A DNA stretch of 64,000 nucleotides. Origin: CAZMCH01 sp964564735 (GTDB lineage Bacteria > Poribacteria > DTPJ01). Positions 41,483 through 50,839 of the stretch are shown piece by piece. Each line of letters begins with the position of its first letter. The first letter of the stretch is position 1. The stretch covers positions 1 through 64,000 of the forward strand of contig CAZMCH010000011.1 in NCBI GenBank assembly GCA_964564735.1, written 5' to 3'. The translations under genes were made by a program, and so were the position numbers. The notes below the pieces were generated by a model. That model was not told the origin of the DNA. It searched no databases and saw only the letters and a list, made by a program, of their open reading frames with translations.

Positions 41483-44275
41483 ATGGAAAAAGTTTACGAT
41501 ATAATCGTAGTTGGTGGCGGACTTAGTGGATTTGCATGCGCAGTTAAATCAGCGCAAAATGGCAAAAGTGTTCTGCTAGTAGAAAGACGACCCGTTCTTG
41601 GCTGGGAAAGCACATGGGCATATCAACTTGATTTTCATGGCGATGGAAAATCAGTTGCCAAAAATATTATAAATACACTCGATTGTGTAGGCGGATTCAG
41701 TAATAACAGAACGGATGCCCCTATACTTGAGATGACTCTTGATAGATTAGCTAATAAATACGGCATATCTGTTCTCTTATATTCCTATCCCGTCAGGTTA
41801 ATATCTAGCGATGATAAGGCTTTTGGGGTTGTTATAGGAAACAAAAGCGGAGAGCATATATTAAAAGCAAGGATTGTTGTTGATGCAACAGAAGAAGCTA
41901 TTTTATGGAAACAAACTGAACCATATAAAAACTATGAATATAATGAAAATGTCAATTCAAAGCAGATAATATTCTTTAATCATGCAGAAGGCAATACAAA
42001 ATTCCCAACGTCATTAGGCGATGGTATAACGATTTATCCGTCAATATGGCAGGATGAAGTCTTTGCTGAATTTGACATCCCAAAGTATGATGTTTTATTA
42101 GCAAAACGAATGATCCCTGATATTATAAAACGTATTCGTGCTGAGGTCTCACAGCTAAAAGACTCGCTTGTTTCGCATACCGCAAATGAACCTTTTCCTA
42201 TAAAGCCATTGATAAGCTTTGATCGTAAATGCGCTGTTCATCCAAAGATCAGCAATTTTTTTGGTGCTGGAATATGGTTATGTAGATCGGAAAATACAGT
42301 GATTGACAGAATTAATCTCGGTGAAGATGTCGGTAATATGGCTTCAAAATGTGAGGGAGTAAATCAATTTCCAGAAGAATTAATGACGGGTTCAATTCTA
42401 TTTGATACCGAAGAAAGCATATCAGATGCCATTGTCGTTGGAGGTGGCACAGGCGGGGCAATCGCTGGTATTTCTGCTGGTCGTGAAGGCGCAAAGACTA
42501 TGCTAATAGAAGCCTCACCGATTCTGGGTGGTATCGGCACAGGCGGAGCTATTCATTCATATTATCATGGTGTTCGTGGTGGTATACAGGATGAAGTTGA
42601 TCAGCGTCTAAAAGAATTAACACCGCTTTTTGCTGGAAAATGGAGAATTACAGGCTTTAATCCAGAAGCAAAGAAGATCGTCTTACAAGAGATGCTCGAA
42701 GAAGCAAATGTTGATATTAAGCTAAACACAGTCGTATCAGGTGCAATTACATCAAGTAAAAAAGATGATAATAAAACAAGCACTGCGGTTGTTATTCATA
42801 GAGCAGAAGAAAAAATAAGACAATTAACTGGTGTAATTGCAGTTGGTCCCAATGGATCAGCGTTATATAATGGAAAGGCTTTTATAGACAGCACTGGTGA
42901 TGGTGATGTTGCAGTCATGGCTGGTGCGCCCTTTCAGATAGGGCGTGAACGAGATAATCTTATGCACGCATACTCTCAGCCATGTGGAAATCTTGCCAAA
43001 GATGGCGGGCTTTCTTTTATGAACTTTGATGCTGGATATGTTGATCCTACAGATGTCGAAGATTTAACCAGAGGCAGAAGGGCAGGAATCAATATATTCT
43101 GGAAAGAAAAGTTCACCGATGAAAACAGATTGCTATATATTGCCCCAATAATTGGTCTTAGGCAAAGTAGGCAAATTATCGGAGAATATCAGTTAACGCT
43201 TGCAGATGAAATATCTGGCAGGCAATTTCCTGATGTTGTTTCTTATACAGTCGCCCATTATGATAATCATGGCTGGGATTTTGAAAATGACAGCGATGAA
43301 GCAACGCTTTGGGTTTGGGCTTTGGGAAACTGGAGCAAGGTTTTTGGGTGTGAAGTCCCCTATCGTTGTATGATACCAAAGAACGTTGATGGTTTATTCC
43401 TTGCGTGTCGGGCTATATCTATGACCTATGATGCACACATGGAATTTAGGATGCAAAATGACATACAACGTCTTGGAGAAGTGGCGGGAATTTCTGCTTC
43501 TTTATCTGCCAAAAAAGGCATAACACCAAGAGAACTTGATATAAAAGAACTACAATCAATCTTAAAAGAAAAAGGATTTCTTGATGAAAAATACCGTCCA
43601 AAGTCGGCTATTCCTGCTGATAAACCTTTGGAACTTCCTGCATCGTCAGAATTATCAAATGAAGCAATAAATGACCTTGTTTGGTTGTCAACTTCCCAAC
43701 GTCCTGAAAGTGCGCTTGTTTTAAGAGGGCTACTTAATTCTGATAACCCTATTGTTCGTTTCAAAGCATCTTCTGCCTTAGCTGTTCAGGGTTTGAATGA
43801 CGGATTTAATGAGCTTTTGAAAAACGTTACAGAAAGAGTTGAGCAAAAAGTTGAAGGAGCAAAAACAGTTCCTATATGGCAATCTTCTATACCATTTTTG
43901 GGCATGATTGGCGATAAAAGGGCTATTCCTGCAATTTTGGGCATTTTAAAGGATAAAAATGCAAACCTTGATGCACTTATTGCGTCAGTTAGGGCATTGG
44001 AAAGAATAGGAGATGATTCGGTTATTCCTGCACTTTGGGAATTTCTAAAGCGAGACGACTTGCCAACAGAGAGAGTCTTACAAATTAGCACTGGAACTAC
44101 TCTAAATCCTGTTGTTGATGATGCAAGATGGCAGATCGAGATTGCAGTTGCAGAAACCATGCTAAAACTTGGCTCTACACATGAAGAAGTGGACATAATT
44201 ATAAAGCCATATTTAGAAGATAAACGGGCTTATGTAAGGAGATATGCTAATAAAATTTTGAATTTAACGGTATAA
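41483..44275 (+). CDS. Double FAD-domain oxidoreductase with C-terminal HEAT repeats
   Basis: 930 residues. Two FAD-dependent oxidoreductase domains occur in tandem: the first starts IIVVGGGLSGFACAVKSA (residue 7) with LLVERRPVLGWES, the second IVVGGGTGGAIAGISAGREG (about 315) with ILGGIGTGGAIHSYYHG. Both carry the di-nucleotide motif; the second also has the long C-terminal FAD part (VPYRCMIPKNVDGLFLACR). Residues about 735-930 form HEAT/PBS-lyase-like repeats (DKRAIPAILGILKD, DDSVIPALWEFLKR). FAD-dependent proteins of this type occur in candidate phyla without assigned substrates. No signal peptide. RBS GGAGG. Confidence 0.87.
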   Translation: MEKVYDIIVVGGGLSGFACAVKSAQNGKSVLLVERRPVLGWESTWAYQLDFHGDGKSVAKNIINTLDCVGGFSNNRTDAPILEMTLDRLANKYGISVLLYSYPVRLISSDDKAFGVVIGNKSGEHILKARIVVDATEEAILWKQTEPYKNYEYNENVNSKQIIFFNHAEGNTKFPTSLGDGITIYPSIWQDEVFAEFDIPKYDVLLAKRMIPDIIKRIRAEVSQLKDSLVSHTANEPFPIKPLISFDRKCAVHPKISNFFGAGIWLCRSENTVIDRINLGEDVGNMASKCEGVNQFPEELMTGSILFDTEESISDAIVVGGGTGGAIAGISAGREGAKTMLIEASPILGGIGTGGAIHSYYHGVRGGIQDEVDQRLKELTPLFAGKWRITGFNPEAKKIVLQEMLEEANVDIKLNTVVSGAITSSKKDDNKTSTAVVIHRAEEKIRQLTGVIAVGPNGSALYNGKAFIDSTGDGDVAVMAGAPFQIGRERDNLMHAYSQPCGNLAKDGGLSFMNFDAGYVDPTDVEDLTRGRRAGINIFWKEKFTDENRLLYIAPIIGLRQSRQIIGEYQLTLADEISGRQFPDVVSYTVAHYDNHGWDFENDSDEATLWVWALGNWSKVFGCEVPYRCMIPKNVDGLFLACRAISMTYDAHMEFRMQNDIQRLGEVAGISASLSAKKGITPRELDIKELQSILKEKGFLDEKYRPKSAIPADKPLELPASSELSNEAINDLVWLSTSQRPESALVLRGLLNSDNPIVRFKASSALAVQGLNDGFNELLKNVTERVEQKVEGAKTVPIWQSSIPFLGMIGDKRAIPAILGILKDKNANLDALIASVRALERIGDDSVIPALWEFLKRDDLPTERVLQISTGTTLNPVVDDARWQIEIAVAETMLKLGSTHEEVDIIIKPYLEDKRAYVRRYANKILNLTV

Positions 44276-44304
44276 TCCTAGTATATGAAACTTGACCATT
44301 AAAG

Positions 44305-44325
44305 TCTCCCTTTCCAAAAGGGAGA
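44305..44325. terminator. Bidirectional hairpin between the FAD gene and flaG
   Basis: A 9-bp perfect stem TCTCCCTTT/AAAGGGAGA (44305-44313, 44317-44325) with a 3-base loop lies between convergent genes. It sits next to a 20-base string (44321-44340) identical to 1282-1301, so it may be a repeat-derived terminator. Confidence 0.6.
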
Positions 44326-44361
44326 TTTAGAGGGATTTTCTAAAATAGCATATAGATTTTA

Positions 44362-44724
44362 TTATGCCTTTTTGTCTATCATTAAGCCTTGCAGATCACC
44401 AAGACGTTTTCTTAGCTCTACGACTTCTTCTGGGGGTATCTGCTTTATAACTTCATCAGTTTTATTGTCAATGATTTTTATTACAATATCCCCTGTATCC
44501 TTATCTTCTGAAAAGGAAATACGAGCCATTGACATATTTATTCCAGAGGAATCCGCAATAACATCAAGCAATTGTTTCATGGTCGACATAGAAGTTTCCG
44601 TTTGCTTTGCTTGAGATTGCTGATTTCCTTCTATCTTATCTGTTAAAGAATTGGCTTTTTGTTCGACATTTATTATCTCTTTTGGTTTAGGAGGAGTATT
44701 GTCTAAACTGGATATAATTCCCAT
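44362..44724 (-). CDS. flaG: FlaG family flagellar protein
   Basis: 120 residues. A Gln/Thr-rich low-complexity N-terminus precedes the FlaG domain (about 60-110: ISFSEDKDTGDIVIKIIDNKTDEVIKQIPPEE). FlaG proteins modulate filament length in several bacteria. Strong RBS AAGGAGGTG. It follows fliD by 27 bases in the same direction and is the last gene of the flagellin-fliS-fliD-flaG set. Confidence 0.88.
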   Translation of the reverse strand: MGIISSLDNTPPKPKEIINVEQKANSLTDKIEGNQQSQAKQTETSMSTMKQLLDVIADSSGINMSMARISFSEDKDTGDIVIKIIDNKTDEVIKQIPPEEVVELRKRLGDLQGLMIDKKA

Positions 44725-44751
44725 TTACTCCACCTCCTTTTATATGCAAAA

Positions 44752-46137
44752 TTATACTTTTGTTGAATAATAAGTGTTAAATAAGGAATATTGTTGAGAT
44801 GTAAACTCAATATTTTGAATATAAATGGAACTATATTGCTTTGTAAGCATCTCCTCTTTCTTTTTTAGTGTAGCTTCCATTACCTCTACACGCTTATCAA
44901 TATTTTTTATTTTTGTATTTATCGAATCACTATATAGGTCTAACGTATTGGATGAACTTGCTTCTGTAAATGGTTTAAGCAAATCGTCATATTTTTTCAT
45001 AACGCCGTCAAAAAGTTCAATGACGCCATTGGGATTGTTTTGAACTGCAGAATCAAGCTTACTTGTATTAAGACTTATATTTAGGTTACTTCCAATATTT
45101 ATGCCGACATCTGTAAGGTATTCAAGCCCACCTTCTGTTGAGGAAGAAACTTTTGTTCTTAAAGTGTTAACCAAGTTTATGCGAAGTGAAGAAAACATTG
45201 AATCGCTAGTAAGCGCACCTCTACTATAAGTATTGGTCTCCGTATTTGCTATTGTTTGAGTTTTAGATTTTAGGTAACTGATTGCGCTATTTAGATTACT
45301 GACAAATGCGCTAACTTTGGAACGGATTGATGTATAATCTGGTTGAACTGTCAATTTAATTGTTTTAGAATCCTCTGTTTCACCAAGTAGATTTAGAGTT
45401 ACTCCACTTATTACATCATTTATTTCAGTATTTGAACCTCTGGAAACATTTATGCCGTTAATGCTGAAAGAAGCATCTGATGCAGATTGCAATGTTGTCT
45501 TAAAATCCTCACCATCCAAAATACCAAGATCAGCAAGGATAGTTCCGCTAATATCATTTGCAACAATCGCATTACTTAGACCTGTTGACCCAGCTTCTAT
45601 AACAAGATGATTGTCAACAATTGTTGCGGAAACACTTTTTCCATCCGCATATTTAGCATTATTTATAGCGGATGCTATATTCTGCAAATTATCAGAAGCC
45701 TTAACTGATATGCTTTGTCCATTTATCTCAAAAGTTCCTGAAAGATTCAATTCATCTGTTTGATTTATCTGACGGTCAGAACGGATTCTATGTGCCTTTG
45801 CCAATTGTGTTATAGTGATATTATATGTTGCATTTGCCGAACTTGATGTTGCTGTTGCTGTAAGTTGTGCTGAATCGCTTGATAACGCAGTTTTTTTATC
45901 AAACACTAAGTTAGCACTATCACTTTTCATATCGTTAACAATCGTGCCAAGTGCCTTCAATTTGGTTTTTAGATCAGAATAAACAGCTTTTTGTATTGAT
46001 AATTGATCTTTTTTTGATTTTAGATCATTAATCGGCTTGCGTTGAGACGATATGACTGAGTTTATCAACGAATTTAAAAAGGTTGATGTAAGATTGCCAC
46101 TCTGTGCGCTTGTTGCGGAGGAACCAATCAGAGCCAT
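44752..46137 (-). CDS. fliD: Flagellar hook-associated protein 2 (filament cap)
   Basis: 461 residues. N-terminal FliD region (1-110: LNSLINSVISSQRKPINDLKSKKDQL) and the C-terminal domain (about 240-450: GVTLNLLGETEDSK, LKSKTQTIANTETNTYSRGALTSDSMFSSLR, coiled-coil end) are those of filament cap proteins; the length is typical of short FliD. It forms the pentameric/hexameric cap under which flagellin folds. RBS GGAGGT. Follows fliS by 37 bases. Confidence 0.94.
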   Translation of the reverse strand: MALIGSSATSAQSGNLTSTFLNSLINSVISSQRKPINDLKSKKDQLSIQKAVYSDLKTKLKALGTIVNDMKSDSANLVFDKKTALSSDSAQLTATATSSSANATYNITITQLAKAHRIRSDRQINQTDELNLSGTFEINGQSISVKASDNLQNIASAINNAKYADGKSVSATIVDNHLVIEAGSTGLSNAIVANDISGTILADLGILDGEDFKTTLQSASDASFSINGINVSRGSNTEINDVISGVTLNLLGETEDSKTIKLTVQPDYTSIRSKVSAFVSNLNSAISYLKSKTQTIANTETNTYSRGALTSDSMFSSLRINLVNTLRTKVSSSTEGGLEYLTDVGINIGSNLNISLNTSKLDSAVQNNPNGVIELFDGVMKKYDDLLKPFTEASSSNTLDLYSDSINTKIKNIDKRVEVMEATLKKKEEMLTKQYSSIYIQNIEFTSQQYSLFNTYYSTKV

Positions 46138-46174
46138 GACTTACCTCCATTATCTTATAATGTAGAATATCATT

Positions 46175-46513
46175 CTATATATTTTGCTTTACCTTTTTGA
46201 CAGGCTTTGTTTCTAAACCCACAGATGCCCAAGTATTACGGATATCCTGTAAAATAGCCTCTGCCACATCAAATTTACCTTCTCTTGTTAACTCACCGCA
46301 ATAATCATAAATAGCAAGAAGATGACTTGATATAGGCTGAATCTCTAAGTTTAGGCTATTGATTAACTGCTTTATTGCTTCCCAAGTTGCCTCAAGGTCT
46401 TTTTGACGACACCCATAGATAGCCCTGTCATAAGTAAGTAAGATCAATTTTAGCGGGTCTGCTGATAGAACATTATTCTGCTGATATGTTTGGATAACTG
46501 TTTGTGCTGACAT
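46175..46513 (-). CDS. fliS: Flagellin export chaperone FliS
   Basis: 112 residues, the usual four-helix bundle length. It starts MSAQTVIQTYQQNNVLSADPLKLILLTYDRAI, the flagellin C-terminus binding surface. It keeps flagellin unfolded for export. RBS GGAG; a strong 13-bp hairpin (46534-46563) separates it from flagellin. Confidence 0.94.
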   Translation of the reverse strand: MSAQTVIQTYQQNNVLSADPLKLILLTYDRAIYGCRQKDLEATWEAIKQLINSLNLEIQPISSHLLAIYDYCGELTREGKFDVAEAILQDIRNTWASVGLETKPVKKVKQNI

Positions 46514-46533
46514 TTGTTATCTCCTAAGAGACA

Positions 46534-46563
46534 TTTAGGTCATGACTAGATTTAGCCATGACC
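46534..46563 (-). terminator. Strong hairpin between flagellin and fliS
   Basis: TAGGTCATG (46534-46542) pairs with CATGACCTA (46555-46563), and on the minus strand the inner GCTA/TAGT extends the stem to about 13 bp around a 4-base loop. There is no T-run, so it is more likely to protect the flagellin mRNA 3' end or attenuate read-through than to be a full terminator. This would give flagellin more protein than its chaperone. Confidence 0.6.
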
Positions 46564-46593
46564 TATTGGAATTTCTGTTATTGTTATACTCAA

Positions 46594-48210
46594 TTAACGG
46601 AATAATGATAATATACCCTGAGGTGCTGCGTTTGCCTGTGCTAACATTGCTACAGCAGTTTGTTGGAGTATCTGATATTTAGCCGCTTCTACCTGTTCAT
46701 AAGCCATATCTGCGTTCATGATTCGGTTATACGATGCTTCTGTATTGACCTGATCACTACTGACAGTTATCTCTTTTGAATTAAGCCTTGCAACCAAAGA
46801 ACCAATACTTGTTAGACTTTGTGATACCTTTGAAATTGCGTTGTCAACTGCGGACATATAACTTTGTGCTGCTGACGCGTTTGATACATCAACACTGACA
46901 TCTCCAGCTTGTGTATACTCAAATGTGCTAGTTTGACCAACTGTAATATTGCTAAATCCTGCATCAAGGAACACCTTTAACCCACGACCAGTATCATAGC
47001 TGGCAACAGATGCACCAATATCCATATAGAATCGCGAACCTGTCGTGTTTGTCGCGGTATTATCCATACCATCAGTATCAACGTCAACAAGCTGTTCTGA
47101 TGAACCATTTATTTGATAAAGCTCCATCTTTGCTTGACCTTTTGCCACATATTCAAAGTTAATTTCTGTTCCAGTCGCTATTCCAGAAGCACCTATATCA
47201 ATCCTCAAACCCAGTTTATTTCCATTTGTATCAAGCAGATAAGCATAATCTGTATCTGATGATGCAGGTGCAGAAAGGTTATGATATGTGGCAACAACAT
47301 TACCTAAAGAATCTGTGATTGTGTAATTAATGGTAAAGCTATCGGGAGTTCCTGCATTTCCATCAATTTTTAGTTTGTAAATGCCAGATGCCAATTCATA
47401 GCCAGCATCAATTGTTGCTGTTGCAGATAGCTCATCAAGTTCACTTACAGTATTAAGCATAGTTACTTTTCCTGTATCCATGCTTGTTGCTTTATCTGCA
47501 ATTCTGAATTTGTATGTTCCACTATCTAATTCAATAAGATCATCAAATCCTATTACTGAACTAACTCCAGAATCTCGTGTAGATGTAGTGGCAAAAGATG
47601 AACCTACAGTAGTTCCACTTGTAACTGTAAGGGTTGCATTGGTTGCAGAACCAGATGCTACACCAAGTTCAACAGATGTGTGACCAACACCAGTAGTTGC
47701 ACTTGCACTATTTGTCCTTAATATCCAATTTGTTGTATCTTCGCCTGTCGCTCCAGTTTGCAGAGTTTTATTAACACTACCATCAAGCAGGCTAGAACCA
47801 TTCCATTTTGTTTCATCTACAATGTCATTGATCTGCTTTGCAAGTGATTCTAATTGTTGCTTAATTGCGTCTCTTTCATCTGCTCCTAGTGTGTCAGATG
47901 CAGCTTGTGTTGCCTTTGATTTCATCTCAATTAAAAGGTCATTGATCTGCTGTAATCCTCCTTCCGCAACAGCAAGCATGTTCTTTGCATCGCCGATGTT
48001 ACCCAAAGCCGCCTTTAATCCTTCATTACGTGCGCTTAATTTCATCGCAATTGTTAGACCCGCAGGGTCATCTGATGCTTGGTTGATTCTTTTGCCTGTT
48101 GCAAGCCTTAATTGTGACGTTCCTAGCCTTGTATTGATTGACCTTAACGAATTAAGGTTATTCAATGCAGCTATATTTGTTGTAATTCTTGTGAAATCTG
48201 CTTGTGCCAT
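46594..48210 (-). CDS. fliC: Flagellin
   Basis: 538 residues. The N-terminal D0/D1 (1-140: ITTNIAALNNLNSLRSINTRL, GKRINQASDDPAGLTIAMKL) and C-terminal D1/D0 (450-538: AISKVSQSLTSIGSLVARLNSKE, ending MLAQANAAPQGILSLFR) are canonical; the last residues FR are the usual export end. Residues about 150-440 are a serine/threonine-rich variable region, unusually rich in Gly/Ser/Thr, a natural site for O-glycans. Start ATG 48210 is set by GGAGG 8 bases upstream. A sigma-28 promoter is at 48366-48392. Confidence 0.97.
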   Translation of the reverse strand: MAQADFTRITTNIAALNNLNSLRSINTRLGTSQLRLATGKRINQASDDPAGLTIAMKLSARNEGLKAALGNIGDAKNMLAVAEGGLQQINDLLIEMKSKATQAASDTLGADERDAIKQQLESLAKQINDIVDETKWNGSSLLDGSVNKTLQTGATGEDTTNWILRTNSASATTGVGHTSVELGVASGSATNATLTVTSGTTVGSSFATTSTRDSGVSSVIGFDDLIELDSGTYKFRIADKATSMDTGKVTMLNTVSELDELSATATIDAGYELASGIYKLKIDGNAGTPDSFTINYTITDSLGNVVATYHNLSAPASSDTDYAYLLDTNGNKLGLRIDIGASGIATGTEINFEYVAKGQAKMELYQINGSSEQLVDVDTDGMDNTATNTTGSRFYMDIGASVASYDTGRGLKVFLDAGFSNITVGQTSTFEYTQAGDVSVDVSNASAAQSYMSAVDNAISKVSQSLTSIGSLVARLNSKEITVSSDQVNTEASYNRIMNADMAYEQVEAAKYQILQQTAVAMLAQANAAPQGILSLFR

Positions 48211-48264
48211 TTCATCTGCCTCCAAAAAATAATCCAGAGCTTATCGCCCTGACCAGCTTATTTT

Positions 48265-48302
48265 CCAGACCAACAGATTTCATAATAGATAAATCGGTCT
48301 GG
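48265..48302 (-). other. Hairpin in the flagellin mRNA leader
   Basis: CCAGACC (48265-48271) and GGTCTGG (48296-48302) pair, extended inward by GATTT/AAATC (48276-48280, 48291-48295) across a 4-base bulge. It lies within the roughly 150-base leader between the sigma-28 start point and the flagellin start, where stabilising or translational-control hairpins are common. Confidence 0.5.
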
Positions 48303-48365
48303 AAGCTTGATAATTAAAAAGTCTTTGTTTTGATCTGCCTGTCTCCTAAACTTTTTTCATTAAAT

Positions 48366-48392
48366 ATATCGAAATCATTGCAAAAAACTTTA
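48366..48392 (-). promoter_or_regulatory. Sigma-28 (FliA) promoter for flagellin
   Basis: Minus strand: perfect -35 TAAAGTTT (48385-48392), 11-base spacer, -10 TTCGATAT (48366-48373). The consensus known from enterics is TAAAGTTT-N11-GCCGATAA. The same pair of boxes occurs at 49643-49669 for the TPR/glycosyltransferase genes. Confidence 0.83.
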
Positions 48393-48435
48393 GAAAAAAA
48401 AATATTTGCCGATATAAAATTTGGAGGTGAAGCAG

Positions 48436-49620
48436 TTGACTAATAAATTCAATGATGACGAAATTTTTTCTGTTCTGGCTCAAGCGTTTTCTGCTTTTAA
48501 CAAATCTGCTGACAGGCTTAGTAATGCATATAAACAATTAAATAGAAATAATTTTGATAAAATTAATAAAAACGGTTTATCCACTCTACAAGAATTGCTA
48601 TATGGTACTTTAGAATCTATTGTTGATGGTATTTTGATTATTGATCACGATGGCGTAATACAATATGCTAATGAACCTTTTTCAAGTATTACAAAGATTG
48701 GTATAACAGACTTAATAGGCAAGCAATACAATTCAGTCTTTATGGAAGATGAAATCTCAAAAGTCATTAATAATGGTATTTCACTTAATTATAAAAGATC
48801 AATAGATAATAATCAAAAAGTAATGGTATCTGTAAAGCCTATATTTGGGATTAATGGTAATATAATCGGCGCTATCGAAATAATAATAGATAATCCAACA
48901 AAAACATTAACCGAAAGTTATCAAGATGATGATTTTTCTGATTATGTATCAAAACTTATTAAAGTTATGAACGACATTATCATGAATATTGTTCACAGAA
49001 TGAGAAGTCCTTTGGGGGCTATTCAGCTTTTCGCAGAAATGCTAGAAAGCGATATCGATGAAGATAAACGTAGTATTGTTCATGATATTCTGGCGAGTGT
49101 CTTTTCGCTTGATGCGGTGCTATTAAATCTTCTTTCCTCTGTTCAGCCAATAACACTCCATATAAATCAATTTGATATTATTAGTGTTCTTGAAGAATCT
49201 ATCAATATTGCTTCATCAGCAGTTAAACAGCAAGGAATAAAAATAACAAAAAAGTATTCGGAGAAAAGTATATATTATCAAGGTGATCTAGAGCAAATTA
49301 AACAGGTATATTTTAATATAATATTGAATTCCATTCAGGCGATGCCAAAAGGAGGAAAGCTAATTATATTAGCGCAACTCTCTGATAATTTGAATTATAT
49401 AGAAACTGAAATATCTGATACTGGCTGTGGTATTCCAGAAAGGCTAATGGATAGAGTTTTCACTCCATTTTTTACCACAAAAGAAGGCGGAACTGGGCTA
49501 GGATTGTATGTTGCATATCGGATTATTCAGGCACATAAAGGCAAAATCAGAATCAATAGCTCTGAAAATGGTGGAACAAAAGTCATAATAAAGCTACCGA
49601 TAAACAGCCCTGAATCATAA
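48436..49620 (+). CDS. PAS-domain sensor histidine kinase
   Basis: 394 residues. An N-terminal helix, one PAS domain (about 45-160), HisKA dimerisation domain with the H-box VHRMRSPLGAIQLF and an HATPase domain (NIILNSIQAMP, DTGCGIPERLM, TTKEGGTGLGLYVAYRI). No transmembrane segment, so it is cytoplasmic, like FlgS-type flagellar kinases. TTG start at 48436 chosen because GGAGGTG sits 6 bases upstream; another TTG at 48421 overlaps that RBS. The likely partner is the NtrC-type regulator at 57.1 kb, with no other kinase in this flagellar region. Divergent from flagellin. Confidence 0.88.
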   Translation: MTNKFNDDEIFSVLAQAFSAFNKSADRLSNAYKQLNRNNFDKINKNGLSTLQELLYGTLESIVDGILIIDHDGVIQYANEPFSSITKIGITDLIGKQYNSVFMEDEISKVINNGISLNYKRSIDNNQKVMVSVKPIFGINGNIIGAIEIIIDNPTKTLTESYQDDDFSDYVSKLIKVMNDIIMNIVHRMRSPLGAIQLFAEMLESDIDEDKRSIVHDILASVFSLDAVLLNLLSSVQPITLHINQFDIISVLEESINIASSAVKQQGIKITKKYSEKSIYYQGDLEQIKQVYFNIILNSIQAMPKGGKLIILAQLSDNLNYIETEISDTGCGIPERLMDRVFTPFFTTKEGGTGLGLYVAYRIIQAHKGKIRINSSENGGTKVIIKLPINSPES

Positions 49621-49642
49621 GAATATTTTTCTTTGTATCTAT

Positions 49643-49669
49643 TAAAGTTTATTCATTTTTTTCCGATAT
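49643..49669 (+). promoter_or_regulatory. Sigma-28 promoter for the TPR/glycosyltransferase operon
   Basis: Plus strand: perfect -35 TAAAGTTT (49643-49650), 11-base spacer, -10 TCCGATAT (49662-49669). It lies in the 100-base gap between the kinase and the TPR gene, placing the following seven overlapping genes in the flagellin sigma-28 regulon. Confidence 0.83.
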
Positions 49670-49720
49670 ATTTAATAACCATAATAAAACTTTTTTGACA
49701 AATTAAAGGGAGTGAGATAA

Positions 49721-50839
49721 TTGCAACAGGAACTATTGAAGGAAGAAAATAGCAAATCAAATAACGATGTAATAATAGCGCAAGACAAATTAGCAAAAGA
49801 ACTTGAGACCGTTGAAAAATATATAAAATCAGGTGAATTCACAGAAGCTGAAGTATATTTGAAGGGCTTATTAGAACTTGATGAAAAAAATGCACAAATA
49901 TTAAATCATCTTGGCGTAGTTTATTTCAATTTGGCAGATTACAACAAAGCAGAGAATAGGTTTCTAAAAGCATTAAAAATTGACCCAAACCTTATGGATG
50001 TTTATTTCAATCTCGGAATGTTATATCAAAAGCGTGGTGAATTTCGAAAAGCACTAACATATTATAAAGTTGTTGCTGAAAACATATTTGACGATCCAGA
50101 AGTTTTTTATCTAATGGGGCAATGCGCACAATCAGCGAATATGATTAATGAAGCAAAGGCTTTTTATGCAGAATCATTTAGATTATCACCGATCCCAAAA
50201 ACCGCTCTTGACCTGAGCATAATATATATTGCACAAGAGGAATATAAAGAAGCAGAAAAAATGATTTCTTACCTTATTAAGATGATGAGTGAAAGTAATA
50301 GCGATCCATTATCAATGAATGAAGAAATGGAACCTCTTCATTTTACAATGGGACTCCTTTTAGTAAGCCAAAACAGATACGAAGAGGCTATGAAAAGCTT
50401 TTATAATGCAGTCCTGATTAATGACAAAAATGAGCAATCATATAATTATCTTGGCGAATGTTGCTTTGAACTTGGGTTAAATCAAGAAGCGGAGTCTTTT
50501 TTCTCCAAAGCAATTAAGCTTGATCAATCCTACACACAGCCAATAATGAATCTTGGTAAATTCTATTATAGTCAAGGAAAATATTCTCAGGCAATTTTGG
50601 CAATGCAAAGGTTAATAGAGATCATAAATAAATCAGATGAAACATCAAATAACAAAGAAAAGGTATTTGCATATAACCTTTTGGGCAAAGCATATTTACA
50701 ATCAGGCGATAAAGATAAAGCAATAAAAGCATTATCAGATTCATTAGAGATAGAACCAAATCAACCTGAAATAGCTTCACTCATCAGCAAACCCGATTCA
50801 GCATCATATAAAAGAAAAATTATATCAATTGACGACTAA
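49721..50839 (+). CDS. TPR-repeat protein
   Basis: 372 residues, nearly all tetratricopeptide repeats (units like AQILNHLGVVYFNLADYNKAENRFLKALKIDP and QSYNYLGECCFELGLNQEAESFFSKAIKLDQ; at least eight helical pairs). No signal peptide. TPR proteins next to glycosyltransferases in flagellar islands often tether flagellin or the enzymes. TTG start with GGGAG upstream. First gene after the sigma-28 promoter. Ends 20 bases inside the longer reading of the next gene but before its real start. Confidence 0.88.
   Translation: MQQELLKEENSKSNNDVIIAQDKLAKELETVEKYIKSGEFTEAEVYLKGLLELDEKNAQILNHLGVVYFNLADYNKAENRFLKALKIDPNLMDVYFNLGMLYQKRGEFRKALTYYKVVAENIFDDPEVFYLMGQCAQSANMINEAKAFYAESFRLSPIPKTALDLSIIYIAQEEYKEAEKMISYLIKMMSESNSDPLSMNEEMEPLHFTMGLLLVSQNRYEEAMKSFYNAVLINDKNEQSYNYLGECCFELGLNQEAESFFSKAIKLDQSYTQPIMNLGKFYYSQGKYSQAILAMQRLIEIINKSDETSNNKEKVFAYNLLGKAYLQSGDKDKAIKALSDSLEIEPNQPEIASLISKPDSASYKRKIISIDD

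Noticed and set aside
48408..48415. GCCGATAT, a sigma-28 -10 box facing the histidine kinase gene
   Set aside because: The -35 position reads TTTAGAAA, and transcription would begin at the RBS; probably chance overlap with the opposite-strand promoter region.
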